A model generated the notes under the pieces. That model ran no database searches, was not told the DNA's origin, and worked only from the letters and a program-made list of their open reading frames with translations. Source: Bin87 sp963666415 (GTDB taxonomy: Bacteria > Chloroflexota > Dehalococcoidia > Lucifugimonadales > UBA3495). From it: a DNA stretch of 64,000 nucleotides. The position numbers and the translations under genes were made by a program. The stretch lies in assembly GCA_963666415.2 (NCBI GenBank), contig CAXXPD010000003.1, positions 310,001 through 374,000 of the forward strand, written 5' to 3'. Position 1 is the first letter of the stretch; each line of letters starts with the position of its first letter. Shown piece by piece: positions 25,140-34,584 of this stretch.

Positions 25140-25769
25140 ATGGAATTGACAGCTGAAAAGTTGGCTCAGGGCATGACGACTGAGCAGTACATCGAATCGA
25201 TCAAGGTCAACAAGGATCCATTTATTCAGATACACGCCGGTACCGAGATTCCCGCTGCGGTGCTCGACTACTTCAATGGTCTGGAGAAACCGGTGCGCCT
25301 GGCCGTGTTCACCTCTGACTGGTGCGGCGATGCCATGTCGACCACGCCGGCCGTGCTGCGGCTGGCCGATGCTTCGGACAACATCCAGCTTAGCGTATTC
25401 AACCGCGACGACGAGCTGGAATTGTCCAACAGCTTCCTGCCGGAGCACCGGGCCGGTACGGTTCCGGTGTTCGTGGTGCTTGATGAAGAGATGGGTCAGA
25501 TCGCCAGGTTCATCGAGACCGCCCGCTCGCTGGTGCCCGCCATCGACGCCATGGATGCCATGGTTGCCCAGGCGGCAGCATCGGTCAGCGACGAAGCGGA
25601 GGGCCGGAGGGAAGCTCGCGGGCGGCGCACTGCCTACCGGGTCAACAAGGCGAAAGAATGGGGTGCGGTCATTCTGGGCGAGTTCCAGCAGGTAGTGGCA
25701 AATGGGATGGCCCTTCCGGCGGCGGAACGTCCCTCCGAGGGTGGCACTCAATGGCCGCCGCAAGACTAG
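25140..25769 (+). CDS. Thioredoxin-family protein with WCGD in place of CxxC
   Basis: A 209-residue protein of the bacillithiol/thioredoxin-9-like group. The thioredoxin fold spans about residues 50-145: VRLAVFTSDWCGDAMSTTPA has a single Cys (WCGDA) where a redox thioredoxin has CxxC, and the cis-Pro loop is AGTVPVFVVLDEE. The tail is charged and helical (KAKEWGAVILGEFQQVV). One Cys allows mixed disulfide or chaperone-like roles but not a classical dithiol reductase. GAGGTG precedes the ATG. The next small gene is 54 bases downstream. Confidence 0.75.
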   Translation: MELTAEKLAQGMTTEQYIESIKVNKDPFIQIHAGTEIPAAVLDYFNGLEKPVRLAVFTSDWCGDAMSTTPAVLRLADASDNIQLSVFNRDDELELSNSFLPEHRAGTVPVFVVLDEEMGQIARFIETARSLVPAIDAMDAMVAQAAASVSDEAEGRREARGRRTAYRVNKAKEWGAVILGEFQQVVANGMALPAAERPSEGGTQWPPQD

Positions 25770-25823
25770 TCAGTCAACTGAACCGACAACTGAACCGATA
25801 ACGTACCCAACCGGAGGTGCGGG

Positions 25824-26135
25824 ATGCCAGAGGATGAAATTACCATCATCACGATGGACGACATGGCCGTCGTGTTTTCGGAAACCGACGCCTTCGGCAT
25901 CCACCGGGAATCGGTCAGCGTCGAATTGTCCCGTGAAGACCCCGGCAGCGTTCAGGTCAATAGTCGTGGCGTCGTGGAAATTACGCTGCCGGCCAGCACC
26001 GAGGTGCAAGCCTTCACCAATGAGATACGGGCCCAACTGGTAGCCCTTGGCTACCAGCACGATCCCACCCGCACCGCCTTCGAAGCAGAAGGCGATGCCG
26101 GCGACGAACCGGAAGGCGACGACTGGCTAGCGTAG
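25824..26135 (+). CDS. Small acidic hypothetical protein
   Basis: A 103-residue, strongly acidic protein (ends EGDAGDEPEGDDWLA) of no family I know. The central part reads as alternating strands (MAVVFSETDAFGIH, VQVNSRGVVEITLPA) followed by a helix (FTNEIRAQLVALGYQ). A textbook GGAGGTG lies about seven bases before the ATG, which supports it as a real gene. It probably shares a transcript with the thioredoxin-fold gene upstream. Confidence 0.6.
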   Translation: MPEDEITIITMDDMAVVFSETDAFGIHRESVSVELSREDPGSVQVNSRGVVEITLPASTEVQAFTNEIRAQLVALGYQHDPTRTAFEAEGDAGDEPEGDDWLA

Positions 26136-26188
26136 CCGCCCTTCGAACCTACCCTTTCCGGCCCGGAGAGGAACAGGAAGAGTGGTCG

Positions 26189-26713
26189 CTAGCGTCCTGT
26201 TTCCCGCCATTCGAAGGCCAGAGTGGCGTAACGTACGAAGACTGCACCGCCGGGCGCAGCCAACGGGCCGTTCATCGCCAGTATCGCGATGGTTACCTCG
26301 TCGCCGGCTTTGGGCTCGGTGGTGACCACCACGCGCTGCGGAACGTTGAAGCCCTGTACGGTGGCCCGTTCGCGGTCGCATTCGCCGTTGATCCAGATTT
26401 CGCCATAGTCGTCGATGCAGGATTCGAACAGGCAGCGGGCGCCGTCCAGCGAACGACCGCCGACGGTTTCGGGCAACTTGGCGGTGATGCGGTACCAGAT
26501 GAATGACACGCCCTGCCGACGCCACGCGCCCAGGTCGTCGCACACTTCCCAACCGGAATCGTCAAAGTCGGGCAGGCGGCAGGGAGAACCATCGGCCTCG
26601 CTCACGATGCCTTCGTTCGGTTCACCGGGCACGAAGCCGTGGGCGCACCGCCACTGCCCGCCAATGGCAGACAGGTCGGCGCTGTTTTGCAAATCAAGAG
26701 TAGCTCGTGGCAT
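26189..26713 (-). CDS. Galactose-binding-like (GH2 sugar-binding type) domain protein
   Basis: A 174-residue stand-alone beta-sandwich resembling the sugar-binding N-terminal domain of glycoside hydrolase family 2. Family cues are LPDFDDSGWEVCDDLGAW, VSFIWYRITAKLPE, CLFESCIDDYGEIWINGE and RVVVTTEPKAGDEVTIAIL. There is no signal peptide and no catalytic domain, so it is a lone binding module or part of a complex. AAGGAG precedes the ATG. It lies 48 bases from the F420 reductase gene on the same strand, downstream of it. Confidence 0.7.
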   Translation of the reverse strand: MPRATLDLQNSADLSAIGGQWRCAHGFVPGEPNEGIVSEADGSPCRLPDFDDSGWEVCDDLGAWRRQGVSFIWYRITAKLPETVGGRSLDGARCLFESCIDDYGEIWINGECDRERATVQGFNVPQRVVVTTEPKAGDEVTIAILAMNGPLAAPGGAVFVRYATLAFEWRETGR

Positions 26714-26761
26714 CGTTATCTCCTTGTGTAGAGTGCATTGGCAACTGATGAAATAGCGGAG

Positions 26762-27409
26762 TTACACGCCGGTGATTCTGACGCCGGAATGCGCTCGATG
26801 TATTCGGTTGATGTTTACCAGCAGTGGAGCAATCTGCTCCACGTATCGGGCGTTGTACAGTGCGCCGGCGTCCACCGGGCGCAGGTTGGGAATTTTGCGG
26901 GTCAGGTCCATGACGGTGGCTTTGGCATCGGCATCGTCAGAGCAGATAACCACGTCCTCGTCCAGCGTGACGCCGGGCTTCAGCAGCTCCTCGGCGGACA
27001 CGTTCTGAAAAGCGGCTACGACGCGAGCGTCGGGAGCGGCGGCCTGGGCTTCCTGAGCGGCTGAGCCAGCCGCCACGTCTTCAGCGATGGCGCCCACACC
27101 CCGTTCGAATCGCATCGGCGCAATCACTGTTACCAGCGTCTTGCCGGCCAGTGTGTCGCCGACACCCTCGATGGTGGGCGACATACCGTTGTAAGGCATC
27201 GTCAGAAAGACAACCTCGCACTGAGCGGCGGCGTCGGCGTTTACGGCGCCGGAGATACTCGCGTTGGGAGCCAGAGCCAGCAGCTCTTCGGCGGCTTCCT
27301 GGGCTCGACCGGCGTCCCGGGAACCGATAATAACCGATTCGCCGGCCATCGCCAGGCGTAAAGCCAACCCCTTTCCCTCGGGTCCCGTGCCCCCCAAAAA
27401 TGCCAGCAT
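26762..27409 (-). CDS. NADPH-dependent F420 reductase-like protein
   Basis: A 215-residue Rossmann protein of the F420:NADP oxidoreductase (NpdG) family, moving hydride between NADPH and coenzyme F420. It starts MLAFLGGTGPEGKGLALRLA with the GGTGPEGKGLA dinucleotide loop, then VIIGSRDAGRAQEAAEEL, which marks NADP preference through SR. AFQNVSAEELL and VICSDDADAKATVMDL are also typical. The start at 27409 is chosen because GGAGG lies ten bases upstream and homologues begin there. It is the clearest sign that the organism may use F420. Confidence 0.85.
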   Translation of the reverse strand: MLAFLGGTGPEGKGLALRLAMAGESVIIGSRDAGRAQEAAEELLALAPNASISGAVNADAAAQCEVVFLTMPYNGMSPTIEGVGDTLAGKTLVTVIAPMRFERGVGAIAEDVAAGSAAQEAQAAAPDARVVAAFQNVSAEELLKPGVTLDEDVVICSDDADAKATVMDLTRKIPNLRPVDAGALYNARYVEQIAPLLVNINRIHRAHSGVRITGV

Positions 27410-27699
27410 CGCGATGTTGCCTCCGGTTTGTATCAGCGGCGCAAGTATATCACCACCCAACCCGGTGGCTACTCAAACCCGCAGGCTCCTTATGTTACAA
27501 TTCCAGCATCGAACAGAGTACTCAACCCTCGGAATTCGCTCCCGCCGGTCTGGATGGCAGAGCACTGAGGCACGTGCGAAATTACTGCCCACAGTCACAG
27601 CAGGACAAGGCAAAAATCCGACCCCCCCAACGGCAGTATCCCCAGAACAACAATCTACCGACACCGATCAAGACAGACACCGATCAAGGAGGAACCACC

Positions 27700-28059
27700 A
27701 TGGCTTTCGCGCTGAATCACGTACACCTCAAGACTCCCGATCCCAAATCCACCGCCGAGTGGTACGTTGCCAACCTGGGCGCCACCGTGACCGCCGAAAC
27801 GGCGAACGGGGGCTTCCGCCTGGACCTCCACGGCCTGCCTCTGAACGTAACCGACCATGTCGCCACGCAGACCCACCCGCAAAACTATGGCTTCGAGCAC
27901 ATCGCCATTGACACCGATGATATCGACGGCACCGTCGCCGACCTCAAAAACGGCGGCGCCACCGTGCTGGAAGAGACCACCGTGGGCGGCGGCCGGCGCG
28001 TGATGTTCTTCGAAGGTCCCCAGGGCATCATCCTCGAAGTGCTGGAGATCATTAACTAA
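27700..28059 (+). CDS. VOC-superfamily (glyoxalase-fold) protein, paralogue 1
   Basis: A 119-residue single-module vicinal oxygen chelate protein. NHVHLKTPDPKSTAEWYVAN provides the first metal His, FEHIAIDTDDIDG the second, and GIILEVLEI the final Glu. It would dimerise to form a lyase, dioxygenase or epimerase site; the substrate is unknown. AAGGAGGAACC precedes the ATG. A paralogue with the same MAF-x2-NHxHL start is at 30649-31038 on the other strand. Confidence 0.85.
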   Translation: MAFALNHVHLKTPDPKSTAEWYVANLGATVTAETANGGFRLDLHGLPLNVTDHVATQTHPQNYGFEHIAIDTDDIDGTVADLKNGGATVLEETTVGGGRRVMFFEGPQGIILEVLEIIN

Positions 28060-28201
28060 ACCCTCTCATCTCGCCCGTCCCATCTCCCACCGGAGACCTG
28101 GGCATAACCTGGCCGTCGTTCCGGCGCAGGCCAGAACGACGCGGGAGCAAATGTCTCCATCGGGACGGGGCGGGTGAGCGATACCCGCGAGGAAACGATC
28201 A

Positions 28202-29053
28202 ATGCCCGAGCACCGTATGCTGGCCCTGCTGGCCCACCCTGATGATGAAGCGTTCCCCATGGGCGGCGCCATTGCGATGCACACGGCCCGGGGTGTTACA
28301 ACACGGCTCATCACGGCTACTTCCGGTGAGTTGGGCGAGATCCGGCAACCCGGGTCGGCCACCCGAGAAACCATCGGCGAAGTGCGCCGCGCCGAGCTGG
28401 GGCAGGCCATCGTCGAACTGGGCATCGAGTCTCACGCTGTGCTCGGTTACCGCGATTCGGGCATGGCCGGTTGGGACGACAACCACCATCCCAAGGCTTT
28501 TGTGCAAGCCAGCGAGCATGAAGTGGTGGCCCGCCTGGTATTCGAAATCCGACGTTTCAAGCCGCAGGTGATACTTACCTTCGAGCCCGGCGGACTGTAC
28601 GGCCACCCGGATCACATTGCCATTTGCAACCACGCTACTGAAGCGTTTCGCCTAGCTGCCGACCCCGACGCTTTTCCGCACCATATGGCTATTGGTATCC
28701 AGCCTCACCAGACTGACCGCCTGTTTTACAGTGGCCGCCCCAAGGGATTTCGGACGCGCATGGCGCAGACGCTCCGTGCGGCCGGCGTCGATTTCCCGTT
28801 GCCGTCGCCAGATCGCGTTGACGACGGATGCGACCCGGCAGACATTCACCTGACCCTGGATGTGTCGGATGGACTGGACGCCAAGTTGGCCTGCATCAAA
28901 CGGCACTTCACCCAGCTGCAACCCGACTGGCCCTACGAGCGCGTACCCCGCGAAGTCGCGGCGGCCGCCATGGGCATAGAACACTACATCCGCGCGTGGC
29001 CCGAAGTGGCGCCCGGCGAAACCGTTCCTGACGACTTTTTTGCCGGCTTGTAA
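28202..29053 (+). CDS. PIG-L (LmbE-family) zinc deacetylase
   Basis: A 283-residue LmbE/PIG-L family zinc-dependent N-acetylglucosaminyl-type deacetylase. Metal and catalytic residues are in LLAHPDDEAFPMGG near the start and YGHPDHIAICNHA (about residues 140-152). The family includes MshB and Mca (mycothiol), bacillithiol and GPI enzymes; which substrate applies here is open. The gene ends in TAA inside GTAAG, the exact 5-bp sequence duplicated by the IS that inserted there, and the stop codon is regenerated, so the protein is unaltered. GAGGAAAC lies upstream of the ATG. Confidence 0.9.
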   Translation: MPEHRMLALLAHPDDEAFPMGGAIAMHTARGVTTRLITATSGELGEIRQPGSATRETIGEVRRAELGQAIVELGIESHAVLGYRDSGMAGWDDNHHPKAFVQASEHEVVARLVFEIRRFKPQVILTFEPGGLYGHPDHIAICNHATEAFRLAADPDAFPHHMAIGIQPHQTDRLFYSGRPKGFRTRMAQTLRAAGVDFPLPSPDRVDDGCDPADIHLTLDVSDGLDAKLACIKRHFTQLQPDWPYERVPREVAAAAMGIEHYIRAWPEVAPGETVPDDFFAGL

Positions 29054-29054
29054 G

Positions 29055-30512
29055 CTGGGCTTTGCACATTTCAAGCCGCGTAGGCGAGTGAATCTACAAG
29101 CCGGTGGTACAGGGCAGCCGGGACTTTCCATATATCCGGTTCTGCGTCGGACAGTGAAAAACCCTCCGACGCCAGCCACAAGTGGCGGCGCACCAGGGCG
29201 AGGGCATCCACGAAGGTCGGCGACGGCTTGGCGTACCAGGCCGCGGTGCGATGGCTCATGGGCTGTTGTTCCTGCATCAAGTGAGCCGCCAGGGTGGTCC
29301 AGGAGAATAGGCCCATCAGGATCGGCGTGGTGCGGGCGATGGCGCGGTCCGACCACTGGCGTTGGGTCTCCACGCCCAGGTGAGCTCGCACCTCCTGGAA
29401 GGTGACCTCCAGTTGCCAGCGCAGCACAAACCATTCCAGAATCTGCGCCGGGTCCACGGCCAGGTCAGTGCACAGCAGAGCCGGTGTGGCGAATTCGCCC
29501 TGGGGGTCCCGAACCAAGACCCAGCGCAGGGGCACGGGCGGCTTGTCAGAGCGGTACCAGACCGCCGTTTGCGAGGTGAGTTCCACCGTGCGGGTCGCGC
29601 CGTTGTACCAGGCTACCGCGGCGGTGGTCCAGGACAGACCGGGATGGTCGACGAGTGATTTCAGCGCGGGCAGCCGCCGGCCTTTCAGTGGGGGCCGACC
29701 GTTCCGGCCCGGCTGACGGGGCGGGGCCGGTTCATAGAGGGCGGCGTCCAGGCGCAAGCGGGCGATGAGCGTAACGGGTTGCGCCAACGATTGGCAGCAG
29801 TGGAGCAGGTCGAGGACGGCGTAGCCGCCGTCGCCCACCAGCACCAAGGGACGCTGCGGCAGCCAGCGGCGCAGTTGCAGGATCATCTGCCGGGCCCAGT
29901 CGGTGAGCTTTTTATGGCGGCGTCCGTGCTGCCGGTGGTAGCGTGCCGAGGGCGCCAGCACGGTGAGAAAGGGCAAGGCCCAATAACGTCCCGCCCAGGG
30001 GACCTGGCCCAGCCACATCAGGGAGATCCAGCGCAGGCCGCTGGCCTTGACCACCTGAGACCGGCTGGAGCGTACCGCATCGCGGTAGATGCCCAGGGAT
30101 TTGATTTTAGGGCCGCGACGCCGCTCCAGGGTTTCGTCGATGCCGAAGATCAACGGACCATCGCCCTGGTCCAGATGCTGGAGCAGCAGCACGAGCAGGA
30201 TGCCAGCCGCCTGACGGGGCGACCACACCGCCCGATTGAGCACCTGGTGGTAGCGAGCGTAGTTGCGGTCGTCGCTGAGTCCCATGACGCGCAGCGCCGC
30301 AGCCACGGTGCGTTGGCCGGGGGCCAGTATCGCGCCGACCAGCAGGATCTGGGCTTTCAGCCAGGTCGGGCTGCGAAACAGCGTGGCGAAGGGATGGAGT
30401 ACGGGTAAAATGGCATCGGGCAGGGTGAGCATGTCTGGACCTTTCTTGAGAAGTGGGGTCCGGCCAGCTTACCCTGTTCTTATAATTTATCTAGCTTTTG
30501 TGCAAAGTCCAG
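29055..30512 (-). mobile_element. IS4-type element C (1458 bp)
   Basis: Inverted ends CTGGGCTTTGCACA (left) and CTGGACTTTGCACA (right, read inward), with a perfect 5-bp duplication GTAAG at 29050-29054 and 30513-30517. It is inserted at the stop codon of the PIG-L gene. Same family and size as element D. Confidence 0.92.
29071..30432 (-). CDS. IS4-type DDE transposase (element C)
   Basis: A 453-residue intact transposase. Asp in FGIDETLERRRG, Asp in VLVGDGGYAVLDLL, Glu in RWQLEVTFQEVRAHLG. It differs from the element D protein at only a few dozen positions, mainly near the C-terminus, so both descend from recent transposition. Confidence 0.94.
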   Translation of the reverse strand: MLTLPDAILPVLHPFATLFRSPTWLKAQILLVGAILAPGQRTVAAALRVMGLSDDRNYARYHQVLNRAVWSPRQAAGILLVLLLQHLDQGDGPLIFGIDETLERRRGPKIKSLGIYRDAVRSSRSQVVKASGLRWISLMWLGQVPWAGRYWALPFLTVLAPSARYHRQHGRRHKKLTDWARQMILQLRRWLPQRPLVLVGDGGYAVLDLLHCCQSLAQPVTLIARLRLDAALYEPAPPRQPGRNGRPPLKGRRLPALKSLVDHPGLSWTTAAVAWYNGATRTVELTSQTAVWYRSDKPPVPLRWVLVRDPQGEFATPALLCTDLAVDPAQILEWFVLRWQLEVTFQEVRAHLGVETQRQWSDRAIARTTPILMGLFSWTTLAAHLMQEQQPMSHRTAAWYAKPSPTFVDALALVRRHLWLASEGFSLSDAEPDIWKVPAALYHRLVDSLAYAA

Positions 30513-30648
30513 GTAAGATTCCGCTCTGTTGATGGGAGACGGTTAGCGTCAGCCCCATCGCCAACCGGTTCACGTAGTACGCTGCCCAATGGCAACAAAA
30601 ACCCCTCTCCCATCGGAAGAGGGGTTGGAGTGCGGGCGAACACCCACT

Positions 30649-31038
30649 TTACGCAGGTCGCTGGATAATCTCCAGGCTGACCTTATCGGGAGCCTCCACG
30701 AACATGACCTGGCTGCCTGATGGCATCGTCCAGGGGTCGCAGATGATATTGGCGCCGGTGGCCTGGAACTGCTTGAAGGCGGCCTGAATGTCGTCGGTCT
30801 GGAAGCCGAAATGGTCCAGGCCGAAGCGAGGGTCCGTGGAGCCGGCAACCGCGTTCTCTCCTTCCGCTTCCCCTGAGACGGTCAGCAACGGTTGACCGTT
30901 CAATTCCAGTTGGTGGGACACGGTATTGGACAAGGGCCGCGTAGAAACGATAACCGCGCCGAAATTTTCCACGTAGAAATTGGCGGCGTTGTCCGGGTCT
31001 TCGCTCCGCAGGTGCAGATGGTTACAAACGAATGCCAT
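30649..31038 (-). CDS. VOC-superfamily (glyoxalase-fold) protein, paralogue 2
   Basis: A 129-residue vicinal oxygen chelate protein related to the one at 27700. NHLHLRSEDPDNAANFYVEN gives the first metal His, LDHFGFQTDDIQAAF the second, VSLEIIQRPA the last Glu. GGAGG seven bases before the ATG at 31038 fixes the start; the open frame runs further upstream but is not VOC-like. It lies 88 bases downstream of the PEP-mutase-family gene, likely in the same transcript. Confidence 0.85.
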   Translation of the reverse strand: MAFVCNHLHLRSEDPDNAANFYVENFGAVIVSTRPLSNTVSHQLELNGQPLLTVSGEAEGENAVAGSTDPRFGLDHFGFQTDDIQAAFKQFQATGANIICDPWTMPSGSQVMFVEAPDKVSLEIIQRPA

Positions 31039-31126
31039 GATTTTCCTCCGATAATGATTGGTGGATGTGGTGATAAGTGCGCGAGCAGATGCTGAGTCGA
31101 GCTGCCGTCGCGCGTCGGTACGCTGG

Positions 31127-31990
31127 TTAACCCAGGTAGTCGGCAATTTGCCGGTCGTACTCGGCCTTTCGCGTCACCTGAGCGATCAGATCGGGAGAAG
31201 CCAGCTGATCCCGCAGGTCGCCGGGAGCCACGCCGTCGCGCAGCGCCTTCAGCGTGTCGTAGACGGCTTTGATCGCCGCCTGGAAGGGCAGATGACCCTG
31301 TAGCGCCACCCGAACACCGTGGTCGCCCAGCCATTTCTTGTCGGTCAGCTCGCCGCCGCCGCCACCCAGCAGCAGGGGTATGTTCACTTCGGAACTGACG
31401 GCCTCAACCTCGGCCTTGGTGCTGGCGCCCGCGAGGAACACCGCATCCACGCCAACCGCGGCGTAGGCCTTCACCCGCTTGATGCACTCGTCAACGCTGA
31501 CCCGGATGCTGCTGGTGCGCCCGGCGACCACCAGGTTGGGGTCGGTGCGGCCCGAAAGCGCGGCTTTCATCTTGCCGATACCTTCGTCCAGCGAGATGAG
31601 GTTGGTATCCGAGTCGCCGCCGCCAAAGGCCATGGGCAGCAGGGTGTCCTCGATGGTAAGCGCGGCCACGCCGGCGGCTTCCAGCTCTTCCACCGTCCGC
31701 TTCACGTTGAGGGCGTTGCCGTAGCCGTGGTCGGCATCGACCATCAGGCTGAGCTCACCGGCGCGGCAGATGCGGTAAATCTGCTCGGCGAACTCGCTGA
31801 GCGTCAGAACCACGTAGTCCGGCGCGCCGAGCACGGTGCCGCTGGCGATGGAGCCGGCGAACATACCGACCTCAAAGCCCAGATCCTCAGCGATGCGCGC
31901 CGAGATGGGGTCAAAAACTGAGCCCGGATGCACGCAGACGTCGCCAGCCAAAACGGCCCGGTAGTTCTCCCGTCGATTCTTGTAATCCAT
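31127..31990 (-). CDS. Isocitrate lyase/PEP mutase-family enzyme
   Basis: A 287-residue TIM-barrel protein of the isocitrate lyase/PEP phosphonomutase superfamily. It reads PGSVFDPISARIAEDLGFEV and VDADHGYGNALNVKRTVEEL; Asp and His of DADHGYG coordinate Mg. TIEDTLLPMAFGG is the second signature. The catalytic Cys of isocitrate lyases (KKCGH) is absent; instead the loop resembles oxaloacetate decarboxylase or 2,3-dimethylmalate lyase-type members. I favour C-C lyase or decarboxylase activity on a 2-hydroxy/2-oxo dicarboxylate. The ATG at 31990 with AGGAGCC upstream is chosen over a longer frame. Confidence 0.85.
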   Translation of the reverse strand: MDYKNRRENYRAVLAGDVCVHPGSVFDPISARIAEDLGFEVGMFAGSIASGTVLGAPDYVVLTLSEFAEQIYRICRAGELSLMVDADHGYGNALNVKRTVEELEAAGVAALTIEDTLLPMAFGGGDSDTNLISLDEGIGKMKAALSGRTDPNLVVAGRTSSIRVSVDECIKRVKAYAAVGVDAVFLAGASTKAEVEAVSSEVNIPLLLGGGGGELTDKKWLGDHGVRVALQGHLPFQAAIKAVYDTLKALRDGVAPGDLRDQLASPDLIAQVTRKAEYDRQIADYLG

Positions 31991-32116
31991 AAATTTTGGC
32001 TCCTGAATGCCCGCCTCAGCGAGCACGAAAATTCAGCAATCTGATGCTGTACTAAACCAGTTTCGTGCGATATTCTACCCGATTTCCAACGCCTCCGACA
32101 GTGGCTGCCATCCTTG

Positions 32117-33562
32117 GTAACTGTTCAGACTTGGTGAAGTAAATTGGCCGAAGGCGGGCTGCCAGACGCTGGCACGGGTGGCGGTGGTTATGTCATATAG
32201 AGGGAGTGGATACTGAGAGTGACCTGACCACCGCCAGTCGCGATGTTCTCATCGCCATCATCGTGCAGCAACAGGCGGTCATTGCCGAGTTGCAGGTGAT
32301 GATGGTACGGCTGGAGCGGCGGGTTGCCGAACTGGAAGGCCAGGCGAAACCGGGCGGCCCGCCCCGAATGCCCGGCCTCAAGTCCAGTTCGGGCCGCCAG
32401 CGCAGCAGCAGCCCAGCAAGCAGCGACGCCACGGCTTCGCCCGCCGGCGCATGACACCGACCCATCGGGTGGAGCACGTGGTGGAGAGCTGTCCCGATTG
32501 CGGGACGCACCTGACTGGCGGCTGGGTCCAGCGCACCCGGGAAGTCATCGAGTTGCCGGTGGTTCCGGTGCCAGTCACCGAGCAGGTCTGCATCGCCAGG
32601 ACCTGCCCAGCGTGTCGACGCCGCTGCATACCCCCAGCACAACTGGACGGCGTGGCACTGGGGCGCCAACGCCTGGGCGTCAACGTGCTCAGCCGCATCG
32701 CCACGCTACGGGAAGAAGGGCGCCTGCCGATCCGCAGCATCCAGTGGTATCTGCGCACCGTCCATCAGCTGCGCCTCAGCGTGGGGGCCATCGTGAGCGC
32801 CATTCACCAGACCGCGCAACAGGCCCAACCAGCGGTGGCCGCGATCCTGGACCGCATCCGCGCCAGCCCAGTGGTCCACGCCGACGAAACCGGCTGGCGT
32901 CAGAATGGGAACAACGGTTACGTCTGGACTTTCAGCACCCCCACCGAACGCTACTTCCTGCGGCGGGGTCGGGGCAAGGCGGTGGTGGACGAGGCGCTGA
33001 GCGAGTCGTTCTCCGGAGTGCTGGTCAGCGATTTCTACGCCGCCTACCACCATTACGATGGCCCCAAGCAACGGTGCTGGGCCCACCTGTTGCGGGACAT
33101 CCACGACCTGGTGGCGCTCTACCCCAAGGACACCGCGCTGGCCCAGTGGGCCGCGGCAGTCCATCAGCTCTATGTCGAGGCCAGGTCTTTCACCCATCCT
33201 CAGGCACGACGACGGCGCACCGCTTAACTGGCCTGGGAGCGGCAGCTGCTGGTCATCTGCCAGCCCTTCCTGGCTGACCCGCTAGCTCTGCAGGGCCGGC
33301 TGTGCCGGCGCATTGAGCGCCACATCAAGGAACTCTTCGTCTTCGTGGCCGAACCGGACGTGCCGTCGGACAACAACCCCGCCGAGCGCAGCCGGCGCCA
33401 TGTGGTTATCAGCCGCAAGATCAGCGGGGGCACCCGGTCGGAACGTGGTACCGAGAGCAAGATGACGCTGGCATCCATCTTCGGCACCTGGCGCGCACGA
33501 GGCCTGAACCCCCTCGCCGCCTGCCGCCAACTGCTCACTTCCCCTCAAATCTGAACAATTAC
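32117..33562 (+). mobile_element. IS66-family element, copy 4 (diverged, 1446 bp)
   Basis: Ends GTAACTGTTCAGACTTGG and CCCCTCAAATCTGAACAATTAC-type right end (last bases TCTGAACAATTAC), with a perfect 8-bp duplication CATCCTTG at 32109-32116 and 33563-33570. It is older and diverged from copies 1-3. Its ends match the two MITEs better than do those of the other copies, so its subtype is the likely parent of the MITEs. Confidence 0.9.
32206..33554 (+). pseudogene. IS66 transposase, decayed
   Basis: Homologous over its length to the intact 444-residue IS66 transposase, starting at a GTG (MDTESDLTT). A deletion of about 7 bases near 32400 shifts the frame in the linker before MTPTHRVEH, and an in-frame TAA at 33225-33227 replaces the Gln after RRRRTA. 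The catalytic DETGW, SDFYAAYHHYDG and SDNNPAERSRRH motifs persist. It cannot be translated as one enzyme. Confidence 0.88.
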
Positions 33563-33717
33563 CATCCTTGCCCAGGGCGTTTCGATTATCAATGCTTCCG
33601 TCGTTACGACTTGATGGGGAAAGGTTGAAGCGGCGGTTGAACGCGCGGCTCGGCAATTCGGTTTACTCCCGCGAGACCCGACCCGGGTAGCAGCAACCGA
33701 GTACAATCGTATCCACC

Positions 33718-34551
33718 ATGACGACCATCATCGGCATTGACTACAGCGGCAGTCGCGAAGACCGCAACACATGGGTGACACAAGGGCATCTGGATGCGGA
33801 CGGCACGCTGGTTTTTGATCGGGCACAGCCGACCCGCCGCGATGACCTGTATGCCTTGCTGTCGACAACGCCGGTACCGGCTGTCGCCGCGCTCGATTTT
33901 CCCTTCGGTGTACCTGCGGAATTCGCCAACTTCCTGAACCCGGGCGATCCGCTCATCGAGATGCCTGACGTCTGGCGGGTGGTGGCCGGCTTTGGCCTGG
34001 ACGATTTCGTCGCCGCTCGCAACGCGTTCGTCGCAAAACAAGGCGAGCCGAAACGCGCCGGCGATGCGGTTTATTTCCCGGAGAGTTTCTCTCCGTTGCA
34101 CAACGTAAATCCCAACATGGTGCCCATGACCTGCCACGGCATCCAGATGCTTCAGCGCCTGCATTTGGACATTCCCTATCGCTGGTTGGTGCCGCCGCTG
34201 GAACCGGCGGTAACACCTGCCGACGCGGTTACGCTGCTGGAGCTGATGCCGGGCGCGTTTCTCAAGTCTGTTGGATTGCCCTTCAAGGGTTACAAAAAGG
34301 GCCGCCGCGCCCTGGAATTGCGTACCGTCATCTGTGATGAACTGGCGGCGGCCGCCGGTTTGCAGTTGGCCAACCTGGACGCCCTGCGGATGGCCTGCCG
34401 CGCCAACGACGATTGCCTCGATTCCGTGGTGGCAGCAGTTGGAGCGGCGACGTGGGCGCTGGATGCCAACCGGTTCCGCCACCCCACCGTCGATGAACTG
34501 GCCGACGCATGCCTCGAAGGCTGGATTTACGTTCCGCAACCCTCCAACTAA
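33718..34551 (+). CDS. DUF429-family protein
   Basis: A 277-residue DUF429 protein. The N-terminal IGIDYSGSREDRNTWV and AALDFPFGVPAEF segments place it in this RNase H-like-fold family of unknown function; LLELMPGAFLKSVGLPFKGYK and DDCLDSVVAAVGAATWALD are the other conserved blocks, the latter supplying late acidic residues. Whether it is a nuclease is unproven. There is no ribosome binding site; instead TACAAT (33702-33707) lies ten bases before the ATG, suggesting a leaderless transcript. Confidence 0.8.
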   Translation: MTTIIGIDYSGSREDRNTWVTQGHLDADGTLVFDRAQPTRRDDLYALLSTTPVPAVAALDFPFGVPAEFANFLNPGDPLIEMPDVWRVVAGFGLDDFVAARNAFVAKQGEPKRAGDAVYFPESFSPLHNVNPNMVPMTCHGIQMLQRLHLDIPYRWLVPPLEPAVTPADAVTLLELMPGAFLKSVGLPFKGYKKGRRALELRTVICDELAAAAGLQLANLDALRMACRANDDCLDSVVAAVGAATWALDANRFRHPTVDELADACLEGWIYVPQPSN

Positions 34552-34584
34552 CGTCCATTCCCTGTGGGGACCTCTGGGTAACCT

